A stretch of 64,000 nucleotides of DNA from Mastigamoeba balamuthi (lineage: Eukaryota > Evosea > Mastigamoebida > Mastigamoebidae): positions 602,696 through 666,695 of the forward strand of contig CACRSC010000084.1 of NCBI GenBank assembly GCA_902651635.1, in the 5' to 3' direction. The notes below the pieces were generated by a model. It was not told the origin of the DNA, made no database searches, and saw nothing but the letters and a program-made list of their open reading frames with translations. The position numbers and the translations under genes were made by a program. This document shows, piece after piece, positions 54,808 through 64,000 of this stretch (positions are counted from its first letter, which is position 1; each line of letters begins with the position of its first letter).

Positions 54808-56187
54808 ATGATCGTCGAGGAGTCCGCGAGCTCTGTGCGCTGCCACGGCCGCGTGGTCTACGGGCCCGACAGGCAGCCGTTCTACATGACCAACGCGCTC
54901 TTCCTCGTCATCGGCCTCCTCTTCATGGTCCGAGTGTGCGACCCCGCTCGCCCCGCACCCCCACCGGCCCCCGCGCCCACCAGTGACCCGCGCCACGCGC
55001 AGACTGCCGTACATTGCCGTACGCGTGTCGATCGTGCTGCCGGCCGTCTTCCTCTTCACGTACCTGTTCGGTATCCCCCCGTCCCATGCCTTTGCGCGGC
55101 CACCGCCTTTGCGCTGACGTGGCGCCGCGTTCAGCGTATATTAACCTGCTCAGGTGCGGGCTCAGGGACCCCGGCATCATCCCTCGCAACGCGGACCCGC
55201 CGACAGGCCGTGAGCAACGCGTCCTCCCGTTCTCGTTATCGCCGGGTTCTGGTTTCTGACGTCGGCGCCCTGCAGTTGTCGCCAACGGCACGAGGCAAGT
55301 GACCATCGGCGACAAGCAGTGCAACCTCAAGTACTGTGGTACGGTCGCCACCTCCACCAACCCGGGCGGACTCCTCCCCCCCTGACGTCTCCGTCAGACA
55401 CTTGCAAGATCTGGAGGCCACCGCGGTCGTCGCACTGCGGCACTTGCAACAACTGCGTCGAGGAGTTTGACCACCACTGTGAGCCGCCAGCCGCCCCCGC
55501 CCGATCCCCCCCAGCGCCGCCCACTGACACACGGGGCGCGCGGGTGTGCAGGCCCGTGGATGGGCAACTGCGTGGCCAAGCGCAACTACAGGGACTTCTT
55601 CCTCTTCCTCTTATTCACGTCCTTCGACCTCCTCTGCGTCGTCGCCCTCAGCTGCACAATGGTCCCCTCGCTCCCCACCCCTCCAACGCAGCAGCGGGCC
55701 GGTGGCTGACAGCACACGCGCTGGTGGGGTTGGCCCCTCGCAGTTTGCGCTGATGACGGTGCAGCGGAAGAGGGAGGCGAGCGAGGGAGCGGGCATGGCG
55801 ATGGTCCACGTCGCGGGGCGCATACCCGACGTGGCCGCCATCACGCTGCTGAGCTTCATGCTCGGGTGGTCCGTCGCGGGCCTCGCGTTCTTCCACTGCT
55901 CGCTGGCCTGCGCGGGCCAGACGACCAACGAGGACATCAAGCGGACGTTCATCGACTGGGCCGCCAACCCCGCCTACAGGGGCTGGGCCCGCAACTGCCT
56001 CAGGGTCTGGTTCCCCCCGGCCTGGCCCTCGCACTACGCCCGCTCCCTCAGGCTCAGGAGGCGCTCGGCCGTCGCCGAGACGGGCACCGTGGTGCGCGTG
56101 GCCTCGCTGCCTGATTACCGCACCGAGCCCGGGGCGCTGGAGCCCGTGGACCGCACCGTCTCGGACAAAACACGACTTCTGGCCTGA
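54808..56187 (+). CDS. DHHC-type protein S-acyltransferase (palmitoyltransferase)
   Basis: About six exons. Four transmembrane segments: [46 protein letters not shown] and [20 protein letters not shown]. The cytosolic Cys-rich domain lies between segments 2 and 3: [18 protein letters not shown], then EEFDHHC and [15 protein letters not shown]. It carries the catalytic DHHC Cys and zinc-ligand Cys/His. Upstream DPGIIPRN matches the DPG motif; the typical TTxE motif may be represented by TTNEDIK after segment 4. It transfers palmitate to cysteines of membrane proteins. The intron after FMVRV (5' site GTGCGA) keeps phase into [17 protein letters not shown] and the four-TM layout recall the ZDHHC9/14/18 and plant PAT group. 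Confidence 0.9.
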
Positions 56188-56354
56188 AATTCCTGGTTTT
56201 GCTGGGCGGACCGCTTTCAAGTGAGCTCGGTCGTTTACTCTCCGGTCGTTCGGGGTCTGTCCCTCCCCGCCCCATACTTCCGGCCCGCTTGGGGCGGTGA
56301 ACCGAGGGTTGGGACGTTTTTTCGGCCGCCAGGGATGTTTCTTGTTTTTTGTAC

Positions 56355-56385
56355 ACTCGCTGACGTCACAGAGAGCATAAATATC
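56355..56385 (+). promoter_or_regulatory. CRE-like 16-mer plus TATA-like element upstream of the cathepsin gene
   Basis: ACTCGCTGACGTCACA (56355-56370) is followed six bases later by CATAAATATC (56376-56385). The ATG is at 56437. Just before the ATG, a pyrimidine-rich TTTATTTTCAG could be the acceptor of a 5'-UTR intron. The 16-mer is identical to the copies at 14645 and 18766. Confidence 0.45.
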
Positions 56386-56436
56386 GGGGCAATAGATCTG
56401 CAGCCGGTCATTTTTTGTGCGGTTTATTTTCAGGCG

Positions 56437-58904
56437 ATGTTTCAGGTTTCCGGCAACTCGGACGCTGTGCCCCTCATGGGCACCGCCCCCGTGAGGAGGC
56501 CGTTCTGGTCCTATGCCTCGGCCAAGCTCATCGCCCTGCTGGGTCTGACCTTCTCCCCGTCCCCTTTCTGCCTGCCCTGCCGGTTCTCGGCACGAGTCTC
56601 ACACAGTACTCGTGACGTGGGGGTTTGGTGCAGTGGGCCTGGGGCTGTTCATCGGTGCTGTCGTGGTGGTCATCGCGGTCCTGGTGTTCCGCAGCGATGG
56701 CCCCGTGCCCGTGTTCAAGCAGTTCACCGCAGGTGCACCAACACAACAGACCCAGCCACCACAACACAACAAACACTCCCTACAATTTACTGCCGCCCTC
56801 GTCCAAATACAACCCCGCGAAGCAATTCCTCCGCCGGTTCTCGAACCGCGTCGCAGCCCCGCTCACCACCTCTCTTCTCTTCTCTCCTCACGCGTGGCGT
56901 GCGTTTGCAGACGTGCGGGTGACGCAGGAGGTGCTGGGGACCACCGAGGTGGCGTTCGAGGGCCGCATGGCCCAGTCGATCGGCTCCAGCGGCTCGTTCC
57001 TCGCCCAGATCGCCACCGGCGCCGGGGCCCGTCCCGGCACGCGCGCCGTCTACAGCCACCCGCGCGGCCAGTCCCCGCGCGTGGCCCTGCGCACGCCGTT
57101 CTTCGAGCGGCACGTCTGCCACGTGCTGCCCCAGAACGAGACGGTCCTCGCCATCGACCCGCGCTCGCACGTGCACGCCTCGGGCTCGCTCGACGGCGCC
57201 AAGTACAAGGTCTGGCGCGTCGTGCTCGCCGGCTGGAGCCCCGAGCTGCAGGCCCACGTCACCAAGACCGAGGACTGGACCGTCACCACCGGCAAAAGTG
57301 CCCCTTTTTCGCGTTTTCCCCACCGCTTTTTTGTCGTGTTTCTGGTTTTTTCTTTGTGAACTCAAGGAAATCGTGTTCAGATCCGGTCCCGATCCAGTTC
57401 CTGACGACGGTGGAGGTCATGTCGGTGCGGATCTACGCGAGGTACGCGTTCAGCAACGCGCAGGCGGAGGTGAACCAGGAGGACTTTGAGATGCCGCAGG
57501 GGCAGCAGTGCAGCGACTTCACCGCCGTCGCCGCGGGCAGCAGCGTCCGCAGCTTCGCGGACCAGCTCCTCGCCAAGCTCGCCCAGTCGCGCGCCGCCTC
57601 CCCCGCCGCCCGCAGGTCGTCCGCCGACGCCGCAGACCTCGTCAACGGCGAGCAGCGTCTCCGCGACCTCGCCTCGCGCACCAAGACGTGGACCTCGGGC
57701 CCCAACACGGTCTTCGACGGCAAGACGCTCAGTGCGCCACTCCCTTGGGAGCCAGCCCTCGCGGGTAGGAGTTGGTCGCTAACAGGGCGGGCACGCGTCA
57801 CGCGTCACGCGTCTGCAGGCGATGCGGCCAACTGGCTGCGCAGCCCCGTCGTGTGGTCGGCGGAGCAGGGGAGCCACCACGAGGTCTCGTCCGCCAGCGC
57901 GCAGAGGACCGCCGAGCTGCTGGCCTCTGGCGCAGACGTCCCCGAGAGCTTCGACAGCCGCACGCAGTGGCCGCTGTGCCCCACCGTCAGGTCTGTGCGC
58001 AACCAGGGCAAGTGCGGCTCGTGCTGGGTACGCCCCCGTCCTCCCCGGAGACTCTGGGGGGCTGTGGCCTCACTCTCGCGCCCTCCCTCGCAGGCGCACG
58101 GGGCTGCCGAGGCCTTCGGGGACAGGCTGTGCGTGGCGTCGGGGGGCAACTTCACGCGGGCCATGTCGCCGCAGTGGATGGTCAGCTGCTTCAAGGACAA
58201 CAACGGCTGCAACGGCGGCTTCCCGGACCTCGCGTGGCTGGACCTCGTCAGCAGTGGCGTCGCCACCGACAGGTGCCTGCCCTACACTGCCGAGGACGGC
58301 CAGTGCCCCGCCTACTGCCGCGACTACTCGAGCCCCGTCCTCTACAGGACCTCGGATGCCGTTCGATTCCCCCCGCCTCCATCTTTGTTCCCCCTTCGCT
58401 CCCAACACGCCGCTGCGCTCTGCAGTACAGCGTGTTCTCCAACGAGAGCTGGGCGACCACCGCGAGGGCGCTCCAGGTGGAGGTGATGACCAGGGGCCCC
58501 GTTGAGGTCGCCTACGCGGTGTTTGACGACTTCGTGAACTACAAGTCCGGTGTCTACAGCCTCTCCAAGGGCGCCGCCTTTGCCGGCATGCACGCCGTCA
58601 AGCTCATCGGGTGGGGCACCGAGAACGGGACCCCATACTGGTACGCTGACCGTCCCATCCTCTGCTCTGGGGGTTGGGGGCTCACACTCGTCCTCGTAGG
58701 CTCGTCGCGAACTCGTGGGGGACGGAATGGGGCATCAGCGGGCTCTTCAAGGTGCGAACGGCATCCTCCCCTTGCCTATCACGCAGTTCTTTACGTCCAG
58801 TACGAATGACGTGGTTCGCTTCGCAGATAAGGCGCGGCGTGAACGAGGTCGGCATCGAGGACAGCATTGTTGCTGGCACGCCGATTGTCCCTGCTCGCTT
58901 CTGA
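56437..58904 (+). CDS. Membrane-anchored cathepsin B-like cysteine protease (family C1A)
   Basis: At least eight exons. A short cytosolic N-terminus (MFQVSGNSDAV) and one transmembrane helix (LGLFIGAVVVVIAVLVF) predict a type II membrane protein. An unrecognised extracytoplasmic domain follows (VTQEVLGTTEVAFEGRMAQ, FLTTVEVMSVRIYARYAFSN). A propeptide-like region precedes the mature protease: [60 protein letters not shown] and RLVANSWGTEWG. The oxyanion Gln, catalytic Cys, His and Asn are all present, so it should be active. CNGG and the [10 protein letters not shown] helix favour cathepsin B-type. It could be two adjacent genes, but the phases allow one. It ends at 58904. Confidence 0.8.
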
Positions 58905-59083
58905 GTAGCCCCAGTTCGACAGACGCGATCGACTGCCAAAGCAAATAATGCACTTGCGATTGCGCTTGCAACAGTCAGACCGGGTGGTCCGGTCGTGTGT
59001 GTGTGTGTGGATGTGCGTGTGTTGTGTGCTCCTGCGAAGTGCTGTACATAAATTGAGGTTTCTGTGCGCGATTCCACCCAGCC

Positions 59084-60934
59084 CTAGACGCCAGCGCTCA
59101 GGTCTATTGCGAACTGGTCTGCGTTATCGCTGCCACGGCGCTGCGCCTCCTCGATCTTGCGGACGAACCTCAGGGCGTGAGCGTCGACGGAGGAGCCGAG
59201 GAGGCCTATGTACTCGTCAAGCTTGCACCTGGCGTCCTCGAGGCGCCCGCTGTCGAGGTCAGAGACAGCGTCGTTGAAGAGGGTGGTTCTGCGCATGGCC
59301 ACGGGGTCGGTCTTCTCAGTGCGGCCGACGAGCTCGTAGATCTCCTGGACCTGGGCAAAGCCCTTGACGCGGACGTGGCCGAGGTGCCGGAGGACCATGC
59401 GGTCGCCGACGGCGTCGCGGGTGGTGGAGCAGATGAGCATGCGGGTGCCAAAGTACTTGTTCATGGGCTCGAGCCTGGCGGCGAGGTTGACCGAGTTGCC
59501 CAGGACGGTGTAGTGGAAGTGGTTGCTCGACCCGCTGTTCCCCACCAGCACNNNNNNNNNNNNNNNNNNNNNNNNNNNNNNNNNNNNNNNNNNNNNNNNN
59601 NNNNNNNNNNNNNNNNNNNNNNNNNNNNNNNNNNNNNNNNNNNNNNNNNNNNNNNNNNNNNNNNNNNNNNNNNNNNNNNNNNNNNNCGCCCCGCACCTCG
59701 GTCCTCTGGAGCGTGCCCAGCTTGCCCTGCTCGCTGAGCCTGCGGGCCGCCTTGCCCACCGAGGCCGTGAGCTTGTCCTCGCTGAGCGCGACGGGCATCC
59801 TGACCACCGACCCGTCGGACTTGTAGAGCTCGGTCGAGGCGTTCCTGGAGGTGGCGACGATGGTCCAGTCGTCGTCGTTGCTGACGATCCAGATGTTGCT
59901 GCTCCGCACTCGCGACGCCCGAAGCTGTGCGCGCGGGAGGGAGGGAGGACCCCGGTGAGTTCAGTGCTCCACAGAGCGGCTGTCTGCGATTGCGGCCGCC
60001 GGCGGACCTTGGCGCCGATGTTGGTGAGGGAGACCTGGAGGATGATGACGCCGCACTTCTTCTCGGGGTGGCCCCTGGGGCTCCAGCTCTTGCTGAGGCT
60101 GAGGCAGAGGAAGATCTCGGGCAGGGACAGGTCCGGGCCGTCCCAGTGGAACGAGCTGTCCCCGATGGCGGTGGTGTACCAGCCCCTCCGGAGAGTATCG
60201 TATTTCGGCCACGTAGAGTTCTGCCCCGTCGTTTCCCCGATGTACCAGTCCTCGGAGCTCTCGTTCCACTCCATGTACCACGACATGTACGACCTCTGGT
60301 GTGATGGCATGTCAGTTGCCGATCAGAGAGGAACTTCGAGGATATGAGGACGCACGTTGAAGCCGACGGCACCGCCGCGCGGGTCCTGGCGCCAGAGGAT
60401 GGGCTTGGTCTCCTTGTAGAACGGCTGGGGGCCTCTCCCGTAGGCCGAGCACTGGTACCCGAACGTGTTGGCATATCCGGCAAACTCGAGCTCGCGCCCG
60501 GAGACCATCATCGTGTCCAGTGTCTCCCGCCACGAGTCCAACAGGACGGGACTGTCTTCGCAGTACTGGGGATTCCTCTGGGCCGCGAGCTCGAACTGGT
60601 GGATGACGCGCTCCGAGTCCTCGCAGATCTGCGTGAAGACGGACACAGACTCGTTCTTGATCGACCGCATCAGAAACTCGGTCGCCGTGTCCGTCGAGGA
60701 CGTTGCCGTCGACCACCAGATGGTGATCTGCGGGACGGCGGAGACCATCACGCAGACGGCGACGAGTCCGACGATGGCGACGCGGACCGACACGCGGAGG
60801 CTGCGCAGGATGCGCCCGAAAGGTCCCGGCAGCTCGCTGTCGCGGCCCCTGTGCGTTGCGTCGCCAGCCTCGGAGCCTCGGTACGACGTGCCACGCTTGG
60901 CGAATGTGCCGACGCTGCTAGAGTCCCTATTCAT
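59084..60934 (-). CDS. dCache-type membrane class III nucleotide cyclase, copy 1 (contains assembly gap)
   Basis: Starts at 60934. First transmembrane helix: VAIVGLVAVCVMVSAVPQI. A dCache-like extracellular sensor is marked by RRGWYTTAIGDSSFHW, GPDLSLPEIFLCLSLS, CGVIILQVSLTNIGA and NIWIVSNDDDWTIVATS. After GTLQRTEVRG the sequence enters 135 N. It resumes within the catalytic domain (VLVGNSGSSNHFHYTVLGNSVNLAARLEPMNKYFG), continues HVRVKGFAQVQEIYEL and ends SAGV. The second transmembrane helix and the metal-binding part must lie in the gap. It is almost identical to the divergent copy at 61747. It is predicted to make cAMP or cGMP in response to an extracellular ligand. Confidence 0.85.
59552..59686. 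other. Assembly gap (135 N)
   Basis: The run of N lies inside the cyclase gene. In the paralogue the corresponding interval (about 63040-63842) is close to 800 bp, so the gap length is not the true distance. Confidence 0.95.
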
Positions 60935-61746
60935 AGTCGCTCGGGGCTGGCAAGGGATGCCTAACTTGCCGGACTATCAGAGTGTTCTGTCTGGGCTCGG
61001 ATTCGCCTGAATTGTCCCGATGACAAAACTCGCGTCTATTTTCGGGTCTCGGAGAACTGCAGTTCAGAGAGGCGGGGGCCGATTGTACCCCCACACAGGA
61101 CCGCCGATGGGGTGCTGCACATCTCACTTGGAGGCCCAATCCTTGCCCATCCCGAAATCTAATCTCCCAGTCACAGACGAATTCGTCTCATACCAAATAA
61201 AGCAAAGGGGTGCAGAGTGGAAATACAGCAGCCCATTCATACCACACGAGGTCGTACAGTGGGGAATCTGTGCCAGCTGGCAGGGATAGTGAGTGGGGAC
61301 GGAGAGCCCGAGGGGAGGAGAAGGGCACATAATAACGCCAAACGAGTATTAACTGCCAATTCTGTCCCAATTTCTGCAATTTGTGTAGAACAAACACGTC
61401 GCCTTGGCGTTACTTCCGAACCGCGGTCTTCGCCGGGCACTAATGAGGAGGTTGCAGCACACGGGGTGCCAGTGTCGAGTGCCAGTGCCTCTGCGAGACT
61501 GTAAGTGGAAGTGCCTGTCGGTGCGGTATTCTACGATGAGAATTCCACGCCGATGGCGGAAAGCTACGGTCCTCCAAACATAGAGCCGGCCTCAGTATCA
61601 GACGAAGGACAATGGACGGTCTTTGGTCTGCCGATTTTTTTTTCTTCACTAAAGGCGGTGGTTGCTGGGTGAACCATGGACAGCTGTATAGGCCCTCAAA
61701 AGACTATCGCCACAATAGTATTCTCTCATTGCAAAGAACATCCGAG
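60935..61746. other. Divergent intergenic region between the two dCache cyclases
   Basis: About 810 bp between two head-to-head genes, AT-richer than the genes. No supported coding frame is seen. Short repeated words (GTGCCAGTG, GAGTGCCAGTG) occur near 61460-61490. Both promoters must be here. Confidence 0.5.
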
Positions 61747-64000
61747 ATGAACAGCGACCCCAGAGGTCTGGACACGCTGACCACCGCCAAGGCCGGGGGC
61801 GGTGTGTCGATCCACAGGCCAGAGGTTGATGAGGCGATGGCGGCCAGGAAGGAGGTCTCCGCGGGCACCTGCGGTGGTCTGCTACAGCGGATGCGCGTGT
61901 CGGTCCGCGTCGCCATCGTCGGCCTCGTCGCCGTCTGCGTGATGGTCTCCGCCGTCCCGCAGATCACCATCTGGTGGTCGACGGCCAAGTCGTCGACCGA
62001 CATGTCGACCGAGTTTCTGATGCGGTCGATCAAGAACGAGTCTGTGTCTGTCTTCACGCAGATCTGCGAGGACTCGGAGCGCGTCATCCACCAGTTCGAG
62101 CTCGCGGCCCAGAGGAATCCCCAGTACTGCGAGGACGGGCCTGCGCTGCTGGACTCGTGGCGGGAGAGCCTGGACACGATGATGGTCCCCGGGCGCGAGC
62201 TCGAGTTCGCCGGATATGGCAACACGTTCGGGTACCAGTGCTCGGTCTACGGGAGAGGCCCCCAGCCGTTCTACAAGGAGACCAAGCCCATCCTCTGGAG
62301 CCAGGACCCGCGCGGCGGTGCCATCGGATTTGATGTGCGCCCAAATTGGGTTTTTGCTCTCTCTGGGTAGAACACACAGACGCTATATTTGGGGGCAGCG
62401 ACCGAACTGAACTCGCGCGGTGTGTTGCCAATAGGGGTACTACATGTCGTGGTACATGGATTGGAACGAGACCTCGCAGGGCTGGTACAGAGGCGCCACG
62501 ACCGGTCAGAACGCGTCTATGGCGAACTACTTTACGCACAGAAGAGGCTGGTACAAGATAGCCATCGGGGACAGCTCGTTCCACTGGGACGGCCCGGACC
62601 TGTCCCTGCCCGAGATCTTCCTCTGCCTCAGCCTCAGCAAGAGCTGGAGCCCCAGGGGCCACCCCGAGAAGAAGTGCGGCGTCATCATCCTCCAGGTCTC
62701 CCTCACCAACATCGGCGCCAAGGTCCGCTGGGGCCGCAATCATCAGACAGCCGCTCTTTGGAGCACTGAACTCACCTGTGCCCTCCCTCCCGCCGCGCAC
62801 AGCTGCGGGCATCGCGAGTGAGGAGCAGCAACATCTGGATCGTCAGCAACGACGACGACTGGACCATCGTCGCCACCTCCAGGAACGCCTCGACCGAGCT
62901 CTACAAGTCCGACGGGTCGGTGGTCAGGATGCCCGTCGCGCTCAGCGAGGACAAGCTCACGGCCTCGGTGGGCAAGGCGGCCCGCAGGCTCAGCGAGCAG
63001 GGCAAGCTGGGCACGCTCCAGAGGACCGAGGTGCGGGGCGAGACGTACCTCATGTACGTGGAACTCGTCGACATCAGGCCGGGGACGGGGTACCGCCCGG
63101 TGTACGTCATCATCGCGGACCCCGAGTCGGACTTCTTCTCGGGGATCCAGCGGAGCATCGGCATGACCATCGGCATCACCGTGGCCATGGTCTTCGCCTG
63201 CGCCGCCCTGTCGGTGATCGTGGCCGTGCTGGTCTCGAGCCCTCTGCGGTTCGTGGTGAGGCAGATGGAGCGCGCCTCCAGGCTCGAGAAGAACGAGGAC
63301 AAGTCTCGCAGCTCGATGAAGGCTGGTCTCTCCGAGGTTGCATCCATCTATTCGAGCATGCACAAGATGTGGACGCTGCTGGGGAGCTTCCACAAGTATG
63401 TCCCCATCGAGGTTCTGCGCATTCTGCAGATGAGAGGAGAGATCGCCAAGCTGAGCGTGTCGAGGCACAAATGCTCGACTCTGTTCTGCGACATTGAGAA
63501 CTTCACGGTGATGACCGAGTCCACCGACCCCAACATACTGCTCACGGTTTTCACCGACTTCATGGATCTCTGCACAAAGTCCATCGACGAGAACGGTGGC
63601 ATTGTGGACAAGTTCATTGGCGACTGGTGAGATGATTCCCCCTGTTGGGTCCAACGGCCTTCCTTACCCTGCCTCCGCAGTGTAATGGCGTTCTGGGGAT
63701 ACCCAGGCGAGGCAAAGGACATGGAGCTGAGGGTGTGCCTGGCCGCCATCTCGATCCGTGAGGGGCTGGGGCCGCTGCGGGCCAAGTGGGAGGCGGCAGG
63801 GCTGCCGCTGATCAACTGCAGGGTCGGGATGTCGACGGGAGAGGTGCTGGTGGGGAACAGCGGGTCGAGCAACCACTTCCACTACACCGTCCTGGGCAAC
63901 TCGGTCAACCTCGCCGCCAGGCTCGAGCCCATGAACAAGTACTTTGGCACCCGCATGCTCATCTGCTCCACCACCCGCGACGCCGTCGGCGACCGCATGG
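61747..64000 (+). CDS. dCache-type membrane class III nucleotide cyclase, copy 2 (runs off the right edge)
   Basis: Starts MNSDPRG at 61747. TM1 (VAIVGLVAVCVMVSAVPQI), a dCache sensor (GWYKIAIGDSSFHW and following), then TM2 (GMTIGITVAMVFACAALSVIVAVLV), a HAMP-like stretch, and the catalytic domain. It has CDIENFT with the first metal Asp. VDKFIGD, joined across an intron starting at 63628 to CVMAFWGYP, supplies the substrate Lys and second Asp. GEVLVGNSGS and YTVLGNSVNLAARLE supply the catalytic Asn and Arg. The second specificity position holds Asn instead of the Asp usual in adenylyl cyclases, so the product (cAMP or cGMP) cannot be decided. Both metal Asp are present, unlike the cyclase-like genes at 1-5260. 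The 3' end lies beyond the window. Confidence 0.9.

Noticed and set aside
1-64000. CRISPR arrays, bacterial operons, riboswitches, insertion sequences
   Set aside because: Spliceosomal introns, GPI-type signals and an intron-less Pol III tRNA show nuclear eukaryotic DNA. No regularly spaced repeats or IS-type termini were found. The 7-bp minisatellite is a simple tandem repeat.

Overview
The window is nuclear DNA from a GC-rich, intron-bearing protist. Most multi-exon genes carry very short GT...AG introns of about 45-240 nt. Genes lie close together on both strands and there is no bacterial operon signal. The best lineage clue is a gene at 31.8-33.6 kb that matches the 34-kDa calcium-regulated actin-bundling protein known from Dictyostelium and Entamoeba. 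With a tmAC-like double cyclase and other amoeba-type genes, this suggests an amoebozoan, possibly of the archamoeba kind. The placement is an inference with low confidence.

Layout. 0-5.3 kb (minus): two transmembrane class III cyclase-like genes whose catalytic residues look lost. 5.5-7.2 kb: a WD-repeat protein resembling THOC6. 7.5-8.7 kb: an unrecognised, possibly DNA-binding protein. 9-21.5 kb: a repeat-rich zone holding one long ankyrin-like gene, a truncated dead paralogue, further broken fragments, an old retroelement remnant and a 1.2-kb inverted repeat. 22-23 kb: a MYND-finger protein. 23.3-27.8 kb: the catalytic subunit of DNA polymerase delta. 28-33.6 kb: a tandem duplication of a secreted or GPI-type surface protein gene, which also copied the 3' end of the neighbouring actin-bundling gene. 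34-36 kb: VPS26C, a RING-H2 protein and tRNA-Pro(AGG). 36.3-51.2 kb: three large cysteine-rich surface proteins sharing one intron position, with an F-box gene among them. 51.5-58.9 kb: a coiled-coil protein, a Sel1-repeat protein, a DHHC palmitoyltransferase and a membrane-anchored cathepsin B-like protease. 59-64 kb: two nearly identical head-to-head dCache nucleotide cyclases. One contains a 135-N assembly gap and the other runs off the right edge.

The housekeeping genes (POLD1, THOC6, VPS26C, DHHC enzyme, tRNA) are single-copy and look intact. The duplicated material consists of membrane or surface sensors and adhesin-like proteins (four cyclase-family genes, three Cys-rich proteins, two GPI-like proteins) plus the ankyrin-like family. 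The window therefore looks like a conserved core interrupted by recently amplified environment-sensing and cell-surface families.

All homology calls were made by eye from recalled family sequences and motifs; no database search was possible. Exon boundaries are given where the GT/AG positions and the reading phase agree; other boundaries are approximate.
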